DNA from: Desulfovibrio sp.
Lineage (GTDB): Bacteria; Desulfobacterota; Desulfovibrionia; Desulfovibrionales; Desulfovibrionaceae
NCBI GenBank assembly: GCA_030145055.1
Contig: JAQYWK010000004.1
Coordinates: forward strand, 572,701 to 636,700
DNA length: 64,000 bases
Direction: 5' to 3'
Part shown: positions 20,630-30,662 of the stretch, one piece after another
How the letters are laid out: every line of letters starts with the position of its first letter
Numbering within the stretch: position 1 is the stretch's first letter
Notes under the pieces: model-generated
Databases searched by the model: none
What the model was told of the DNA's origin: nothing
What the model saw: only the letters and a program-made list of their open reading frames with translations
Translations under genes and position numbers: made by a program

Positions 20630-20731
20630 GATTTATAATAATTGAAATTATATCGCATAATTGTGATGTCTTTTCTTTGTTTATTATTTAGGTTAAAATA
20701 TAATAGGAATTGTTTTCTCTCAGGAGGGTGA

Positions 20732-22123
20732 ATGAATATTAAATTCAGAATTCCTGCTGGTCTGCTGATCCCTGTTCACAGGATCATGGATGCTACTATT
20801 GGAGTAGGCATCTTGCTTTTGCTATACTCGATTTTCTGGCCGGAAGCTTTTGTGGGAAAATCTACCGAAATTGCTTTGCTTATAGTTGCAGCCAGTTCTT
20901 GTATTTTTATTAATTTTCACATGGTCGGAGTATATAAAGACTGGGCAAGTTCTGACATTGTATACGAATGCAATCGCATTGTTATCGGCGTTTTATTGGT
21001 TTTTGCAACAATGCTTATGCTTGGTTATCTCTTTAAAGTTTCCAGTATATATTCAAGACGTGTAATATTGCTTTGGATATTGGTGTGGCCCGTTGTTTTG
21101 TGTGTTGAGCGGGTGTTTGTTAAGAAAATAATGTTTAGGATACTTCTAGAATCTAGAAGGTATAAGAGTGCTGTTATCGCTGGTAGTGGCGATATCTCTT
21201 CTTCGCTAGCCGAGTGGATCGAAGATAATCCTTGGGCCGGGGTTCGGGTAGAAGGATTTTTTGATAGTTCTAGTACTGTTTGTAACGGTTCATTCCCTTG
21301 TCTTGGAGCGTTGAACGATCTTCCTCAGTTCGTTAAAGAGAATAATATTAAAATAGTATATCTTGCTTTGCCTATGCGCGAAGAAGTCCTCTTGAACAGA
21401 GTTCTACGAGATCTTGAAGATTCTACAGCTCAAGTGTATTTTTTTCCTGATATGTCAATTTTTAAGCATCTAATGGGCGCTGATGTTGCCCATGTTGCGG
21501 GTCAGACTGCAATAGTTTTGCGCTCTTCGCCGTTTCAGGGGTTAAGTGGTTTTGTAAAGCGTTGCGAGGATCTAATTGTAGGATTGTTGATCCTCATAGT
21601 GATCAGTCCTGTACTGCTTGCAATTGCCATCGGTATAAAGATTACATCAAAGGGCCCTGTCATTTTTAAGCAGTGGCGGTACGGCTTAGAAGGGGAACCC
21701 TTTCAAATTTATAAGTTTAGAACAATGAAAGTTCTTGAAGACGGATATGATTTCATCCCAGCCACAGAGGGGGATCTTCGGATTACCTCTTTTGGACTTT
21801 TTCTTCGCAAAAATAGCCTTGATGAGCTGCCCCAGTTTTTTAACGTGCTTGGCGGGAGTATGTCTGTTGTCGGACCCCGCCCTCATGCTGTTAAAATGAA
21901 TGAGGAATACAGAAGTCACGTTCCGGGGTATATGCTTCGTCATATTTCAAAACCGGGCATTACCGGACTTGCGCAGATAAACGGATATAAGGGTGAGATC
22001 CATAATGACGAGGATATGAAGAAAAGAATTTCATGTGATATCCAGTATTTGCAAAATTGGTCTTTTTTTCTTGATATAGAAATTATTTTAAAAACAATAT
22101 TCAAGTTCGCGTGGCGTCAATAA
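20732..22123 (+). CDS. undecaprenyl-phosphate sugar phosphotransferase (WbaP/EpsB-like)
   Basis: [41 protein letters not shown]...[14 protein letters not shown]. Confidence 0.92.
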   Translation: MNIKFRIPAGLLIPVHRIMDATIGVGILLLLYSIFWPEAFVGKSTEIALLIVAASSCIFINFHMVGVYKDWASSDIVYECNRIVIGVLLVFATMLMLGYLFKVSSIYSRRVILLWILVWPVVLCVERVFVKKIMFRILLESRRYKSAVIAGSGDISSSLAEWIEDNPWAGVRVEGFFDSSSTVCNGSFPCLGALNDLPQFVKENNIKIVYLALPMREEVLLNRVLRDLEDSTAQVYFFPDMSIFKHLMGADVAHVAGQTAIVLRSSPFQGLSGFVKRCEDLIVGLLILIVISPVLLAIAIGIKITSKGPVIFKQWRYGLEGEPFQIYKFRTMKVLEDGYDFIPATEGDLRITSFGLFLRKNSLDELPQFFNVLGGSMSVVGPRPHAVKMNEEYRSHVPGYMLRHISKPGITGLAQINGYKGEIHNDEDMKKRISCDIQYLQNWSFFLDIEIILKTIFKFAWRQ

Positions 22124-22145
22124 CTTTTTAGTATCGGGGGAGCCG

Positions 22146-22667
22146 ATGAGTTTTACGTTATGGTTTACAGGGCTTTCTGGAGCTGGGAAAACGTCCTTAT
22201 CTTCAAGACTTTACGAAGAACTTCTTAAAAGAAATATTCCTATTGAACTGCTGGACGGTGATGTTATACGCAATAACTTTGCGCAGGATCTTACCTTTTC
22301 CAAAGAGCATCGCAATATTAATGTAAAACGCATAGGTTTTCTTTCTAAATTACTCAATAAACACGGGGTTGTTGCAATCGTAGCAATGATTTCTCCGTAT
22401 GAGGAAGTAAGGGAGCAAAATCGGCAGACCATTGGTAATTATATCGAAGTTTTTGTTGATTGCCCTTTAGAGGTTCTTGAAAAGAGAGACCCGAAGGGGC
22501 TTTATGCTAAAGCTAAAAAGGGAATCATAAAAAATTTTACAGGTGTATCTGATCCATATGAAAGGCCGCAGCATCCAGATGTTGTGGTGAATACGGATGT
22601 CCAGACTATTGAAGAATCTCTTTCGGTTATTTTGGAATATCTTAAAGAAAAAAGTTTTATTGAATAA
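22146..22667 (+). CDS. cysC: adenylylsulfate (APS) kinase
   Basis: LWFTGLSGAGKTSLS, LLDGDVIRNNFAQDLTFSKEHRNINVKRIG, DPKGLYAKAKKG, GVSDPYERP. Confidence 0.94.
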   Translation: MSFTLWFTGLSGAGKTSLSSRLYEELLKRNIPIELLDGDVIRNNFAQDLTFSKEHRNINVKRIGFLSKLLNKHGVVAIVAMISPYEEVREQNRQTIGNYIEVFVDCPLEVLEKRDPKGLYAKAKKGIIKNFTGVSDPYERPQHPDVVVNTDVQTIEESLSVILEYLKEKSFIE

Positions 22668-22705
22668 CGTAATTTTTAATTCAGAAGTTCCTGTAAGGAG
22701 GGCTT

Positions 22706-23281
22706 GTGAGTATATTTAAAAAATTTTGGCTTATATTACTGGTGACATCTTTTGCGATCGGGCAGCAATGTGCTTTTGCTCAGGATGGAGTGAAAGACGG
22801 GTATAGGCTCGGTCCTGAGGATATAGTCGAAATTTCTGTGTGGGGCGATAAAGAGCTTGTCCGTGAAGTTGTTGTGCGGCCTGATGGGGGTGTATCCTTT
22901 CCGTTGGCAGGAGATTTACAGGCTGGCGGTTTGACTGTTGAAGAACTTCGCAAAGAAGTTAAGAAGCGTATCGTCGAGTTTGTTCCTGATGCTCCGGTCA
23001 CTGTCATTCTTCGCAAGGTTGAGAGCCCAAAGGTTTACGTTATGGGCAAGGTTAATAATCCGAAAGTGCTGATTCTCGGGCAGGACATGACTGTTGTTCA
23101 AGCTCTTGCTATGTCCGGTGGGCTTAGTCCTTTTGCTTCTTCGGGAAATATCAAAGTTATAAGTAAGCTTCCAGACGGAACACAATCGGTTGTGACTTTT
23201 GATTATGACGCTCTTGCTGATGGTGAAAATCTAGAACAAAACGTGTCTCTTAAGCCCGGCGATACCATCGTTGTTCCTTAG
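22706..23281 (+). CDS. polysaccharide export protein (Wza-like, SLBB)
   Basis: signal peptide, YRLGPEDIVEISVWGDKELVREVVVRPDGGVSFPLAGDLQAGGLT. Confidence 0.92.
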   Translation: MSIFKKFWLILLVTSFAIGQQCAFAQDGVKDGYRLGPEDIVEISVWGDKELVREVVVRPDGGVSFPLAGDLQAGGLTVEELRKEVKKRIVEFVPDAPVTVILRKVESPKVYVMGKVNNPKVLILGQDMTVVQALAMSGGLSPFASSGNIKVISKLPDGTQSVVTFDYDALADGENLEQNVSLKPGDTIVVP

Positions 23282-23345
23282 TTATTGCTTAGAAATGCAT
23301 TTCTAAAGAGCTAATTTTCTCTAGTTTATATCTGACGGGGGAGAG

Positions 23346-24992
23346 ATGTTAAATTTTGCTCTTAGAGTTGTGCGCATACTGGTTTTCAGCATTTTGCTGA
23401 TTCCTGTATGTGGCGTGCTCGCAGAGCAGGAAGAACCCTCTTGGCGTGTCAGAATGCCTGTGATCCAACCAGTTGAAATTGTTGAAAAACGGGCTAAACT
23501 TGTACAAATTGCCGAGCTAAGCCGTCCCGTTGCGGATCTTAACCGACCTGCGACCGAGCCTAAGCGTCCTGTTGCTAAGGTCGTGCTTCGTGCGGAATCA
23601 GTTGAGAATATTGTTGATGAAGGTCCTGCTTACAAGGCTGTTTTTGATAAAGAAGCACCGCGTGAGACTGCACTTACTAATGTTGAATCTTATTATCTTG
23701 TGGCCGAAGCGGATGTTGTCGATACCGATGATGTTGCTGATAATGATAAAGTAAAAGCCGTAAATGATCCCCTTGCTGCATCTTCTGTGTCCATAATGCC
23801 GCATGGGAATGCTGCAGCTAAGCAACGGCGCTCTGCTCAGGATGTAAGTTTTTATACTACTCCTAAACGGGTGGTAGGTCTTTCTGGAACAGTTGTTAAG
23901 GCTAAACCTTCTATCTCTGTGATAGAAACTTATGATAGCAATGTTGATTACAAAGATATTGAGGATTTAGTTACTGAAATTAAGCCTGCGCTTACTTTTG
24001 ATGTTATCGGGCAGGATGGTCGTCTGAAATTCAGAGGCGATTTTATTTATCGTACATATCTTGAGCATAAAGATTTGGATAGATATGACTATAACCTCAG
24101 TCTTTCAGGGAAATACAAATTCAGCCCGATAGTTGATGGCGAGATTAGCCTTACACATAACAGACGCCACAACCTTGACCAGAATACATTTGAAGCTGGT
24201 GGAGTCACGCTTGACCCAACTATTATTCTCACCACCATTTTTAATCCGCAAATTAATTGGCGTGTAGGCGAGAGGGATAATATAAATTTTGCTCTTAATA
24301 CAGATAAGACTGATTATGAGAGAAAGATTGATTCTGATTATTTGAGTAATGTTTTAAGTGGGATATGGGGCCATGCGCTACGCGATCAGCGTACGACGCT
24401 TTTCCTCGGTGCTATGAATACATATACTCATTTCACCAGAGAGATAGATAATTTGAAAGGTGATCAGGTTTCTTTTCAAAGCGTTTTAGGGATTGATTAT
24501 CAATTTACACCTGGCCTGTCGTTGTCATTTAAAGGTGGTCCCGGGGTAACAGTTTCTAACTATTCCAGTGATGCAAATACAGGTGATGATATTGATTTGT
24601 TATATCAATTCCGTTTTGAGCTGGGGTACAGAGAACTTGAATTCTCATTAGTCCCTGCAATTGAGAGGATTGTCAGGCCTGGGCGCTATGGTGAAAATGA
24701 GGTGCTGGATCAGGCAGAACTTTATTATAGGTATGAATTTTCAGAGTATTTAACATATGATATGATCAATACATACTGGATGATTGAGTCTGAAGGTGTG
24801 CATGCAGGGCGCAAGCACAAGTCTTCAGGAATATTTACACAGTCTGTAATGAACTGGGTTTTTAAAGAAGATTGGAAAGCATCTTTTGGTTTTAGTTACA
24901 ATCATGGTCAAAATGAGATTTCGAAAAAAATAAATGAAAGAGCTAGAACTTGGGTTGGACTTACATATTCTTTCCCGACAGAGATAAATTAA
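23346..24992 (+). CDS. outer-membrane beta-barrel protein of exosortase-type EPS loci
   Basis: signal peptide; alternating beta-strand pattern after residue ~190; position between wza and wzc genes. Confidence 0.75.
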   Translation: MLNFALRVVRILVFSILLIPVCGVLAEQEEPSWRVRMPVIQPVEIVEKRAKLVQIAELSRPVADLNRPATEPKRPVAKVVLRAESVENIVDEGPAYKAVFDKEAPRETALTNVESYYLVAEADVVDTDDVADNDKVKAVNDPLAASSVSIMPHGNAAAKQRRSAQDVSFYTTPKRVVGLSGTVVKAKPSISVIETYDSNVDYKDIEDLVTEIKPALTFDVIGQDGRLKFRGDFIYRTYLEHKDLDRYDYNLSLSGKYKFSPIVDGEISLTHNRRHNLDQNTFEAGGVTLDPTIILTTIFNPQINWRVGERDNINFALNTDKTDYERKIDSDYLSNVLSGIWGHALRDQRTTLFLGAMNTYTHFTREIDNLKGDQVSFQSVLGIDYQFTPGLSLSFKGGPGVTVSNYSSDANTGDDIDLLYQFRFELGYRELEFSLVPAIERIVRPGRYGENEVLDQAELYYRYEFSEYLTYDMINTYWMIESEGVHAGRKHKSSGIFTQSVMNWVFKEDWKASFGFSYNHGQNEISKKINERARTWVGLTYSFPTEIN

Positions 24993-25006
24993 GGGGTTTT
25001 TTTTAG

Positions 25007-26758
25007 ATGCAACAAAGTTCAGATATTGCTTATTATATTGATGTGTTGCAGCGCAGGAAATTACAGTTTCTTGTGCCGGCTGCGGTTGTATTTTCTATGG
25101 TGGTATTTTTAGCCTTCATTTTAGCTCCAGTGTATAAATCTACTGCAACAATCCTGATTGAAGATCAGGATATTCCTCAAGAATTGGTTCAGACGACAGT
25201 TACTGGGTTTGTTGAAGAACGGTTGCAGACCATTTCGCAGATTGTTTTGAGTCATGGTAATTTGCTCAATATAATTAAAGAATTTGATCTTTATCCTGAT
25301 TTGGTGGGTAAATATACTACAGAAGAAATAATTTTTAAGATGCGCGAAGACATAAATCTTGAGCCTATTACTGCTGAAGTTACGAATCAATATTCTGGTC
25401 GTCCGTCCAGTGCTACGGTTGCATTTACTCTGTCATATGAAGGCCGGCGTCCACAAAAAGTTGCGCAGGTTGCTAACATCCTGACTTCTTTATATTTGAA
25501 AGAAAACTTGAAAGAGCGTGAAGAGAAAGCTTCATCCACTTTCGATTTTCTTGAGCTTCAACAGGCCGAGTTACGTTCTGAAATTCTTGAGCTTGAATCG
25601 CAGATTGCGCAGTTTAAAGAAAGTCACGTCAATGAGTTACCAGAGCTTCTTGTTCATAATATGAACAGCATGGAAAGGTTGCAGCGTGAGATGGATAAGG
25701 TTCAGGAGCAAATAGCCTCTCTTAAAAACCGTAAGGTTTACCTTGAAGGTCAGAGAGCAAGCATCGATCCGAATCTTCGAATAGTATCCAATGAAGGTAC
25801 TCGTTACGCTACTTCTAAGGAAGAGCTGGAAAAACTTCGCAGAGAATTTCTTACTCTTACTTCAAAATACTCTGACCGCCATCCTGATGTTGTTTCTTTC
25901 AGAAGGCAGATAGATGCTCTCGAAAAAGAGGTTGATGCTGTCGCCAATTTAGATGTTGTACAGTACGAGATTGATTCGAAGGAGCGTGAACTTTCTGTTT
26001 TAAAGAAGAAGTATTCTGCTAAGCATCCAGAAATTGTGATGCTCAGGAAACAAATTGACGCACTGAATGAAAGGCTTGAAGAAGAATCTATGCAAGAGAG
26101 GCTGTTTGAATCAGCAGGAGATATCCCCGATAATCCGGGATATATACAGATTGAAACTCAGATAGCGTCGACTGAACTTGAAATATCAGAAGCTGAGCGT
26201 GTACATGCTGAGCTTGGCAATAAATATGTGGGATATCAGAGCAGAGTTGTTAATACTCCGCAGGTTGAGCAGGGATATAAAGTTCTTTTGCGAGATTATG
26301 ATAATGCTCAGCGGAAGTATCAGGAGACGAATACTAGGCTGCTTTCTGCGCGAGAAGCCAAAGGTCTTGAGCAGAGTCAGCTTGCGGAAAGGTTCACCTT
26401 GATTGATCCGCCGATTGTGCCGGAAAAACCTATCAGGCCTAACCGCCTTGCTTTGGTTTTGGTTGGCTTTATTTTATCGATTGGTGTTGGTATTGGAATT
26501 GGGACTTTTCTTGAATTTATGGATCGTTCCATCCGCCGTTCTGAGGATTTGTCAGAGATTGTAAAATGTCCGATACTGGCGATAGTGCCCTACTGGGAGA
26601 GTGCCGCTGAAGCGAAGGCCATTGTACGTAAGAAATTGGTTATTGCGGTGGTAATTCTTTGCTCTTGTGCTGTGGTTGTTGCGGGCATACACCTGTTTTA
26701 TATGCCTCTCGATGTCATTGCTATAAAAGTTATTCGAAAAATAGTTCTGAATTTTTAA
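25007..26758 (+). CDS. Wzz/GumC-type chain-length determinant protein
   Basis: N-terminal TM, coiled coil, LIDPPIVPEKPIRPNRLALVLVGFILSIGVGIG. Confidence 0.92.
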   Translation: MQQSSDIAYYIDVLQRRKLQFLVPAAVVFSMVVFLAFILAPVYKSTATILIEDQDIPQELVQTTVTGFVEERLQTISQIVLSHGNLLNIIKEFDLYPDLVGKYTTEEIIFKMREDINLEPITAEVTNQYSGRPSSATVAFTLSYEGRRPQKVAQVANILTSLYLKENLKEREEKASSTFDFLELQQAELRSEILELESQIAQFKESHVNELPELLVHNMNSMERLQREMDKVQEQIASLKNRKVYLEGQRASIDPNLRIVSNEGTRYATSKEELEKLRREFLTLTSKYSDRHPDVVSFRRQIDALEKEVDAVANLDVVQYEIDSKERELSVLKKKYSAKHPEIVMLRKQIDALNERLEEESMQERLFESAGDIPDNPGYIQIETQIASTELEISEAERVHAELGNKYVGYQSRVVNTPQVEQGYKVLLRDYDNAQRKYQETNTRLLSAREAKGLEQSQLAERFTLIDPPIVPEKPIRPNRLALVLVGFILSIGVGIGIGTFLEFMDRSIRRSEDLSEIVKCPILAIVPYWESAAEAKAIVRKKLVIAVVILCSCAVVVAGIHLFYMPLDVIAIKVIRKIVLNF

Positions 26759-26776
26759 TAGATATACGGAGTCATC

Positions 26777-27691
26777 ATGAGCAAGCTGCTCAAAGCTGTT
26801 GAAAAAGCTAAACGAAACAGACGGGTAGAAGAAGAGAAAAGCTGGATTGCAAAAGGCGATTCTTATGATGAACCAGTTGAAGTGGAAGAATGCAACGGTG
26901 AGAGCGTTGAGGAACCTTTATGCGAAACTGATATTCCTTCTGAGAGTGAAGGGGATTATTGCCGTGTAGGTGATGAGAGTAACGCTTGTATGGTTCCCAA
27001 ATCTTTCTTTAGAGATGATTTGGTCCTTGATGAGATGAGTCTTGCTAAAAATAGAATTTTGACAAAAAATAGTAGTCCCGTTTTTACCGATATCTATAAC
27101 CTTCTCCGGACTCAGATTTTGCATCGTACAAGGAAAAAAGGGCATAATGTCCTTATGGTTACAAGTGCAATGCCTGGTGAAGGAAAAACCATTACCTCCA
27201 TTAATCTTGCGATTAGTCTTGCCCGTGAAGTTGATCAGTTTGCGCTCCTTGTTGATACCGATATGCGTAAACCTTCAATCCATAAATATTTAGGGATTGA
27301 GGTAGAACGCGGTCTTACAGATTATCTTTTGCACAATATACCTGTTCCTGATCTTATGATTAAGCCGGGTATCAATAAATTGTCATTTCTTCCAGCCGGT
27401 GAGCCTATTAGAGGTTCAACTGAAATACTTGGTTCTCCTAAACTTCAAGAACTGATTATTGAAATGAAGGAACGTTACCCTGATCGCTACGTTATTTTTG
27501 ATTGCCCTGATTTATTGCACGCTCCTGATGCGTTGGTTTTTTCCAGTTATGTTGACGGCATAATATTAGTTGTCGAAGCAGGAAAAACATCGCGGGAACA
27601 TGTTAAAAAAGCTATGAATCTTCTTGAAGGTCGCAATGTAGTCGGTGTTGTTTTGAACAAGACTGAAAAAGAAAGTCTTGATGCAGAGTAG
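26777..27691 (+). CDS. exosortase-locus tyrosine autokinase (CpsD/CapB-like)
   Basis: NVLMVTSAMPGEGKTITSINLAISLA; LLVDTDMRKPSIHKYLG; YVIFDCPDLL. Confidence 0.9.
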   Translation: MSKLLKAVEKAKRNRRVEEEKSWIAKGDSYDEPVEVEECNGESVEEPLCETDIPSESEGDYCRVGDESNACMVPKSFFRDDLVLDEMSLAKNRILTKNSSPVFTDIYNLLRTQILHRTRKKGHNVLMVTSAMPGEGKTITSINLAISLAREVDQFALLVDTDMRKPSIHKYLGIEVERGLTDYLLHNIPVPDLMIKPGINKLSFLPAGEPIRGSTEILGSPKLQELIIEMKERYPDRYVIFDCPDLLHAPDALVFSSYVDGIILVVEAGKTSREHVKKAMNLLEGRNVVGVVLNKTEKESLDAE

Positions 27692-27701
27692 GTGGCATTA
27701 A

Positions 27702-28685
27702 ATGTATCGTGAATTTTATGGTTTAAATGAAAAGCCTTTTAATATGTTGCCTGATCCCGACTTTTTTTATTTAAGTCAGTGGCATCAGCAGGCCATTACG
27801 CATATTGAGTATGGCTTGATGAATGGCGACAGCCTTATTTTGCTGACCGGTGATGCTGGAACAGGTAAAACTTCTATTATTTACAAGCTGATTGTAGATA
27901 TGTGCGAAGATACAATTGTCGGCGTAATTTTTAATACTGCTGTGGCGGGCGATTCTATCGTGGAAATGGTGCTTGCCGAACTTGAAGGTGACGTGCCGGA
28001 CAATCCCACTCCTGCGTCATGCATGGCTGCGTTGCAAGATTACCTGCTTGAAGTCTTTACCAAGGATGAGAAAAAAGTCTTGCTGGTGCTTGATGAAGCC
28101 CAGAACTTAAGTGACGACGCTCTCGAGCAGGTTCGCATGATTTCAAATTTGCAAGTTGGTAAAGAAAATCTTATCTCGATATTGATGGTTGGTCAGTCTG
28201 GTTTCCGTTCCCGTCTCAGAAGAGCGCGTTACAGTCAGATCGTACAGCGCATTGTTGTTAGCGCACATCTTGGAAGACTTCGTGAGCAGGAAGTTAATGA
28301 CTATGTCTGCTACCGTCTTCGTCAGGGGGGAGTTGATGATTCTTCAACTGTTTTTACTGATGGGGCTTTTAAGAAAATATTTGAATATTCATATGGTGTG
28401 CCACGCAATATAAATGTTATTTGTGAAGGATCACTTATTTTTGGTTTTGCAGATGACATAAAGCCTATTACGGCAGAAGTTGTGGAGAACTTTTCAAAAG
28501 AGCGCATCGAGGATGGGCTACTTATTATGCCTGGAACAGTAGATACTTATGATAGCGACGTAACAGCCGAATATATTGAAGATATACAGAGAAGGGTCGC
28601 CAGTCTCGAAAAATCGATGGATATAGTAAAGCGCACACTTGTTAGAATTATCAAGGCTGTAAAGCGGCTCACTTCAGTTCAATAA
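27702..28685 (+). CDS. ExeA-like AAA ATPase of exosortase locus
   Basis: FYGLNEKPFNMLPDPDFFYLS; LTGDAGTGKTSIIYKL; VLLVLDEAQNL. Confidence 0.9.
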   Translation: MYREFYGLNEKPFNMLPDPDFFYLSQWHQQAITHIEYGLMNGDSLILLTGDAGTGKTSIIYKLIVDMCEDTIVGVIFNTAVAGDSIVEMVLAELEGDVPDNPTPASCMAALQDYLLEVFTKDEKKVLLVLDEAQNLSDDALEQVRMISNLQVGKENLISILMVGQSGFRSRLRRARYSQIVQRIVVSAHLGRLREQEVNDYVCYRLRQGGVDDSSTVFTDGAFKKIFEYSYGVPRNINVICEGSLIFGFADDIKPITAEVVENFSKERIEDGLLIMPGTVDTYDSDVTAEYIEDIQRRVASLEKSMDIVKRTLVRIIKAVKRLTSVQ

Positions 28686-28699
28686 AACAAGGAGGGAGT

Positions 28700-30631
28700 A
28701 TGCGGCTTTGGTCAGTGATTGTAGCCTTGTTCTGTTTTCTTGTTTTTAGCGCGATCCCCGTCACATGCGGAGCGGCAAACTATTCTGTTTTTAAAGAACG
28801 TCCCAGACTCTATTTCAATAAAGCTAAGCTGGAATCTCTTCGTGGTCTAAAAGGCGAGCTTCCATATTCCTCTTTTATTCGTAATGCTGCTGTTAGAGCT
28901 AAAGGGCTGGTGGGCAACCGAGTACCTAACAATCTAGTTCGTTTTAACAGCAATTCTCTAAGGCGTCCTGCCGATGGTCTTGTTAATCTTGCATTTCATT
29001 ATGTGATCACTGGTGATCGCGGTAGCCTCTTAACTGCTCAGGCTCTGCTCAGAACGTTTTGTTCAGATCAGAAATGGGGCGATAATAATGATATCGGAGC
29101 TGCTCATTCGCTGTTCGCGGTTTCACTTGCGTACGATTGGCTATATTCAGACCTTTCCTCTGCTCTTCGCCTTATGGCGCGTGACGCCATTGGTTATCAT
29201 GCTGAAATATTTTATAATCATCTCATAAAAAAGGATATCTGGTGGGCACAGTCTCGCGGGCTATTGCAAAACCATAATTACGTTAACACTGCCGCTTTGG
29301 CCGTTGCCGGAATTGCGCTGTATGGTCAGGATTCAAGGTCCGTCAAATGGCTTAACGGAGCTGAAAAGAATTTTGATGTAGTCCTTTCCCTGTTGTCGCC
29401 TGATGGCGGATCACATGAGGGTGTCGGGTATTGGAGCTATGGCACATTATGGTTGCTGAATTACTATATGGCGGTAGCTCCGGCGCAAGGAATGGGAAAG
29501 GTCGAGTCCAGTCCGTTCTTTAAAAATACAGCTAAATTTAGATTATACGCGTCCTTGCCCGGATTCAAATATAATGTAGATTTCGCCGATTCTCCTATGG
29601 TTGATTATAAAGGGCCCGCAGTTATCTTGCGCTGCCTTGCTTCGATTTTTAAAGATGGTCATGCGCAGTGGCTTGCGACCAAAGTGGAAGGATTGAAGCG
29701 CGGCAGATCCTCGCTCTGGCAGGATTTTGTCTGGATTAATCCAGATATAAAACCGATTTCACCTGATGATCTTCCTACTTTCGCGTGGTTTGATAATCTG
29801 GGGCTTTTGCTCTCCCGTTCTTCGTGGAAAGATGATGGGTCGCTCGCACTATTTAAAGCTAGTGCTCCGCAAGGATTTTTAGCGCAGTCTAAAAATATTT
29901 ATGCTGGTTCGCATATTCACCCTGACGAAGGTCATTACGGCTTCTGGCTTGGTAGGAAAGCACTTGTCCTAGATGATGGGTATGTCTTAAAGAAGTTTTC
30001 AATCAGTCATAATATTTTGACGTTTAATAATATCGGGCAGTTGGGGGAAGGTGGAATTTGGTTTCAGAATTTAGATTATAAAAAGGGTAGGGGCAAAACA
30101 ATTCGCCCGAGATTTAAGTCGGGAGATAAATTCCAAGCTGTAGAAGCTGAACTTTCAGGTTACTACCCCATAAGTGTCAGGCCTAAATCGTGGAAAAGGA
30201 CTGTAATTGTTATTGGCGGTTCGGAGATGATTATCCGCGATAAGGTTGTGCCGTCCGGTAACGTTGAAGTTCGCTATCCTATTCACGTCACTCGAAAGGC
30301 TCGTAAATTCGGCGATGGTCTATGTCTTGATTACGGCAATGGTTACGCTCTGAATTTGGATAATGGCGGCGCAGATTTGTCCTTGAAACGATACTCCATT
30401 CTGACCAAATCTATGGGTAAGGACATCCCACGTGGCGGCATGAATTACTTGAGTACAATGAGCGGGGCAGTTCCTTTTTCTATGCTCACAATCATAGGAC
30501 AGCCTGTGAATGGTTGCGCAGAAAACAAGATGGTGGAAAAATATAACCGCGCTCAAGATACCGCTGTAATTGTTTGTAAATCTGGAAGGTTCAAGATAAA
30601 CTTTTCTACTTTGACCGTTAATGAAATTTGA
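28700..30631 (+). CDS. secreted heparinase II/III-like / alginate-lyase-like protein
   Basis: signal peptide; LLQNHNYVNTAALAVAG; DGGSHEGVGYWSYG; HPDEGHYGFWLGRKALVLDDGY. Confidence 0.85.
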   Translation: MRLWSVIVALFCFLVFSAIPVTCGAANYSVFKERPRLYFNKAKLESLRGLKGELPYSSFIRNAAVRAKGLVGNRVPNNLVRFNSNSLRRPADGLVNLAFHYVITGDRGSLLTAQALLRTFCSDQKWGDNNDIGAAHSLFAVSLAYDWLYSDLSSALRLMARDAIGYHAEIFYNHLIKKDIWWAQSRGLLQNHNYVNTAALAVAGIALYGQDSRSVKWLNGAEKNFDVVLSLLSPDGGSHEGVGYWSYGTLWLLNYYMAVAPAQGMGKVESSPFFKNTAKFRLYASLPGFKYNVDFADSPMVDYKGPAVILRCLASIFKDGHAQWLATKVEGLKRGRSSLWQDFVWINPDIKPISPDDLPTFAWFDNLGLLLSRSSWKDDGSLALFKASAPQGFLAQSKNIYAGSHIHPDEGHYGFWLGRKALVLDDGYVLKKFSISHNILTFNNIGQLGEGGIWFQNLDYKKGRGKTIRPRFKSGDKFQAVEAELSGYYPISVRPKSWKRTVIVIGGSEMIIRDKVVPSGNVEVRYPIHVTRKARKFGDGLCLDYGNGYALNLDNGGADLSLKRYSILTKSMGKDIPRGGMNYLSTMSGAVPFSMLTIIGQPVNGCAENKMVEKYNRAQDTAVIVCKSGRFKINFSTLTVNEI

Positions 30632-30662
30632 CCGTACATATTTTAGCCTTAGTGAGTAAGCT

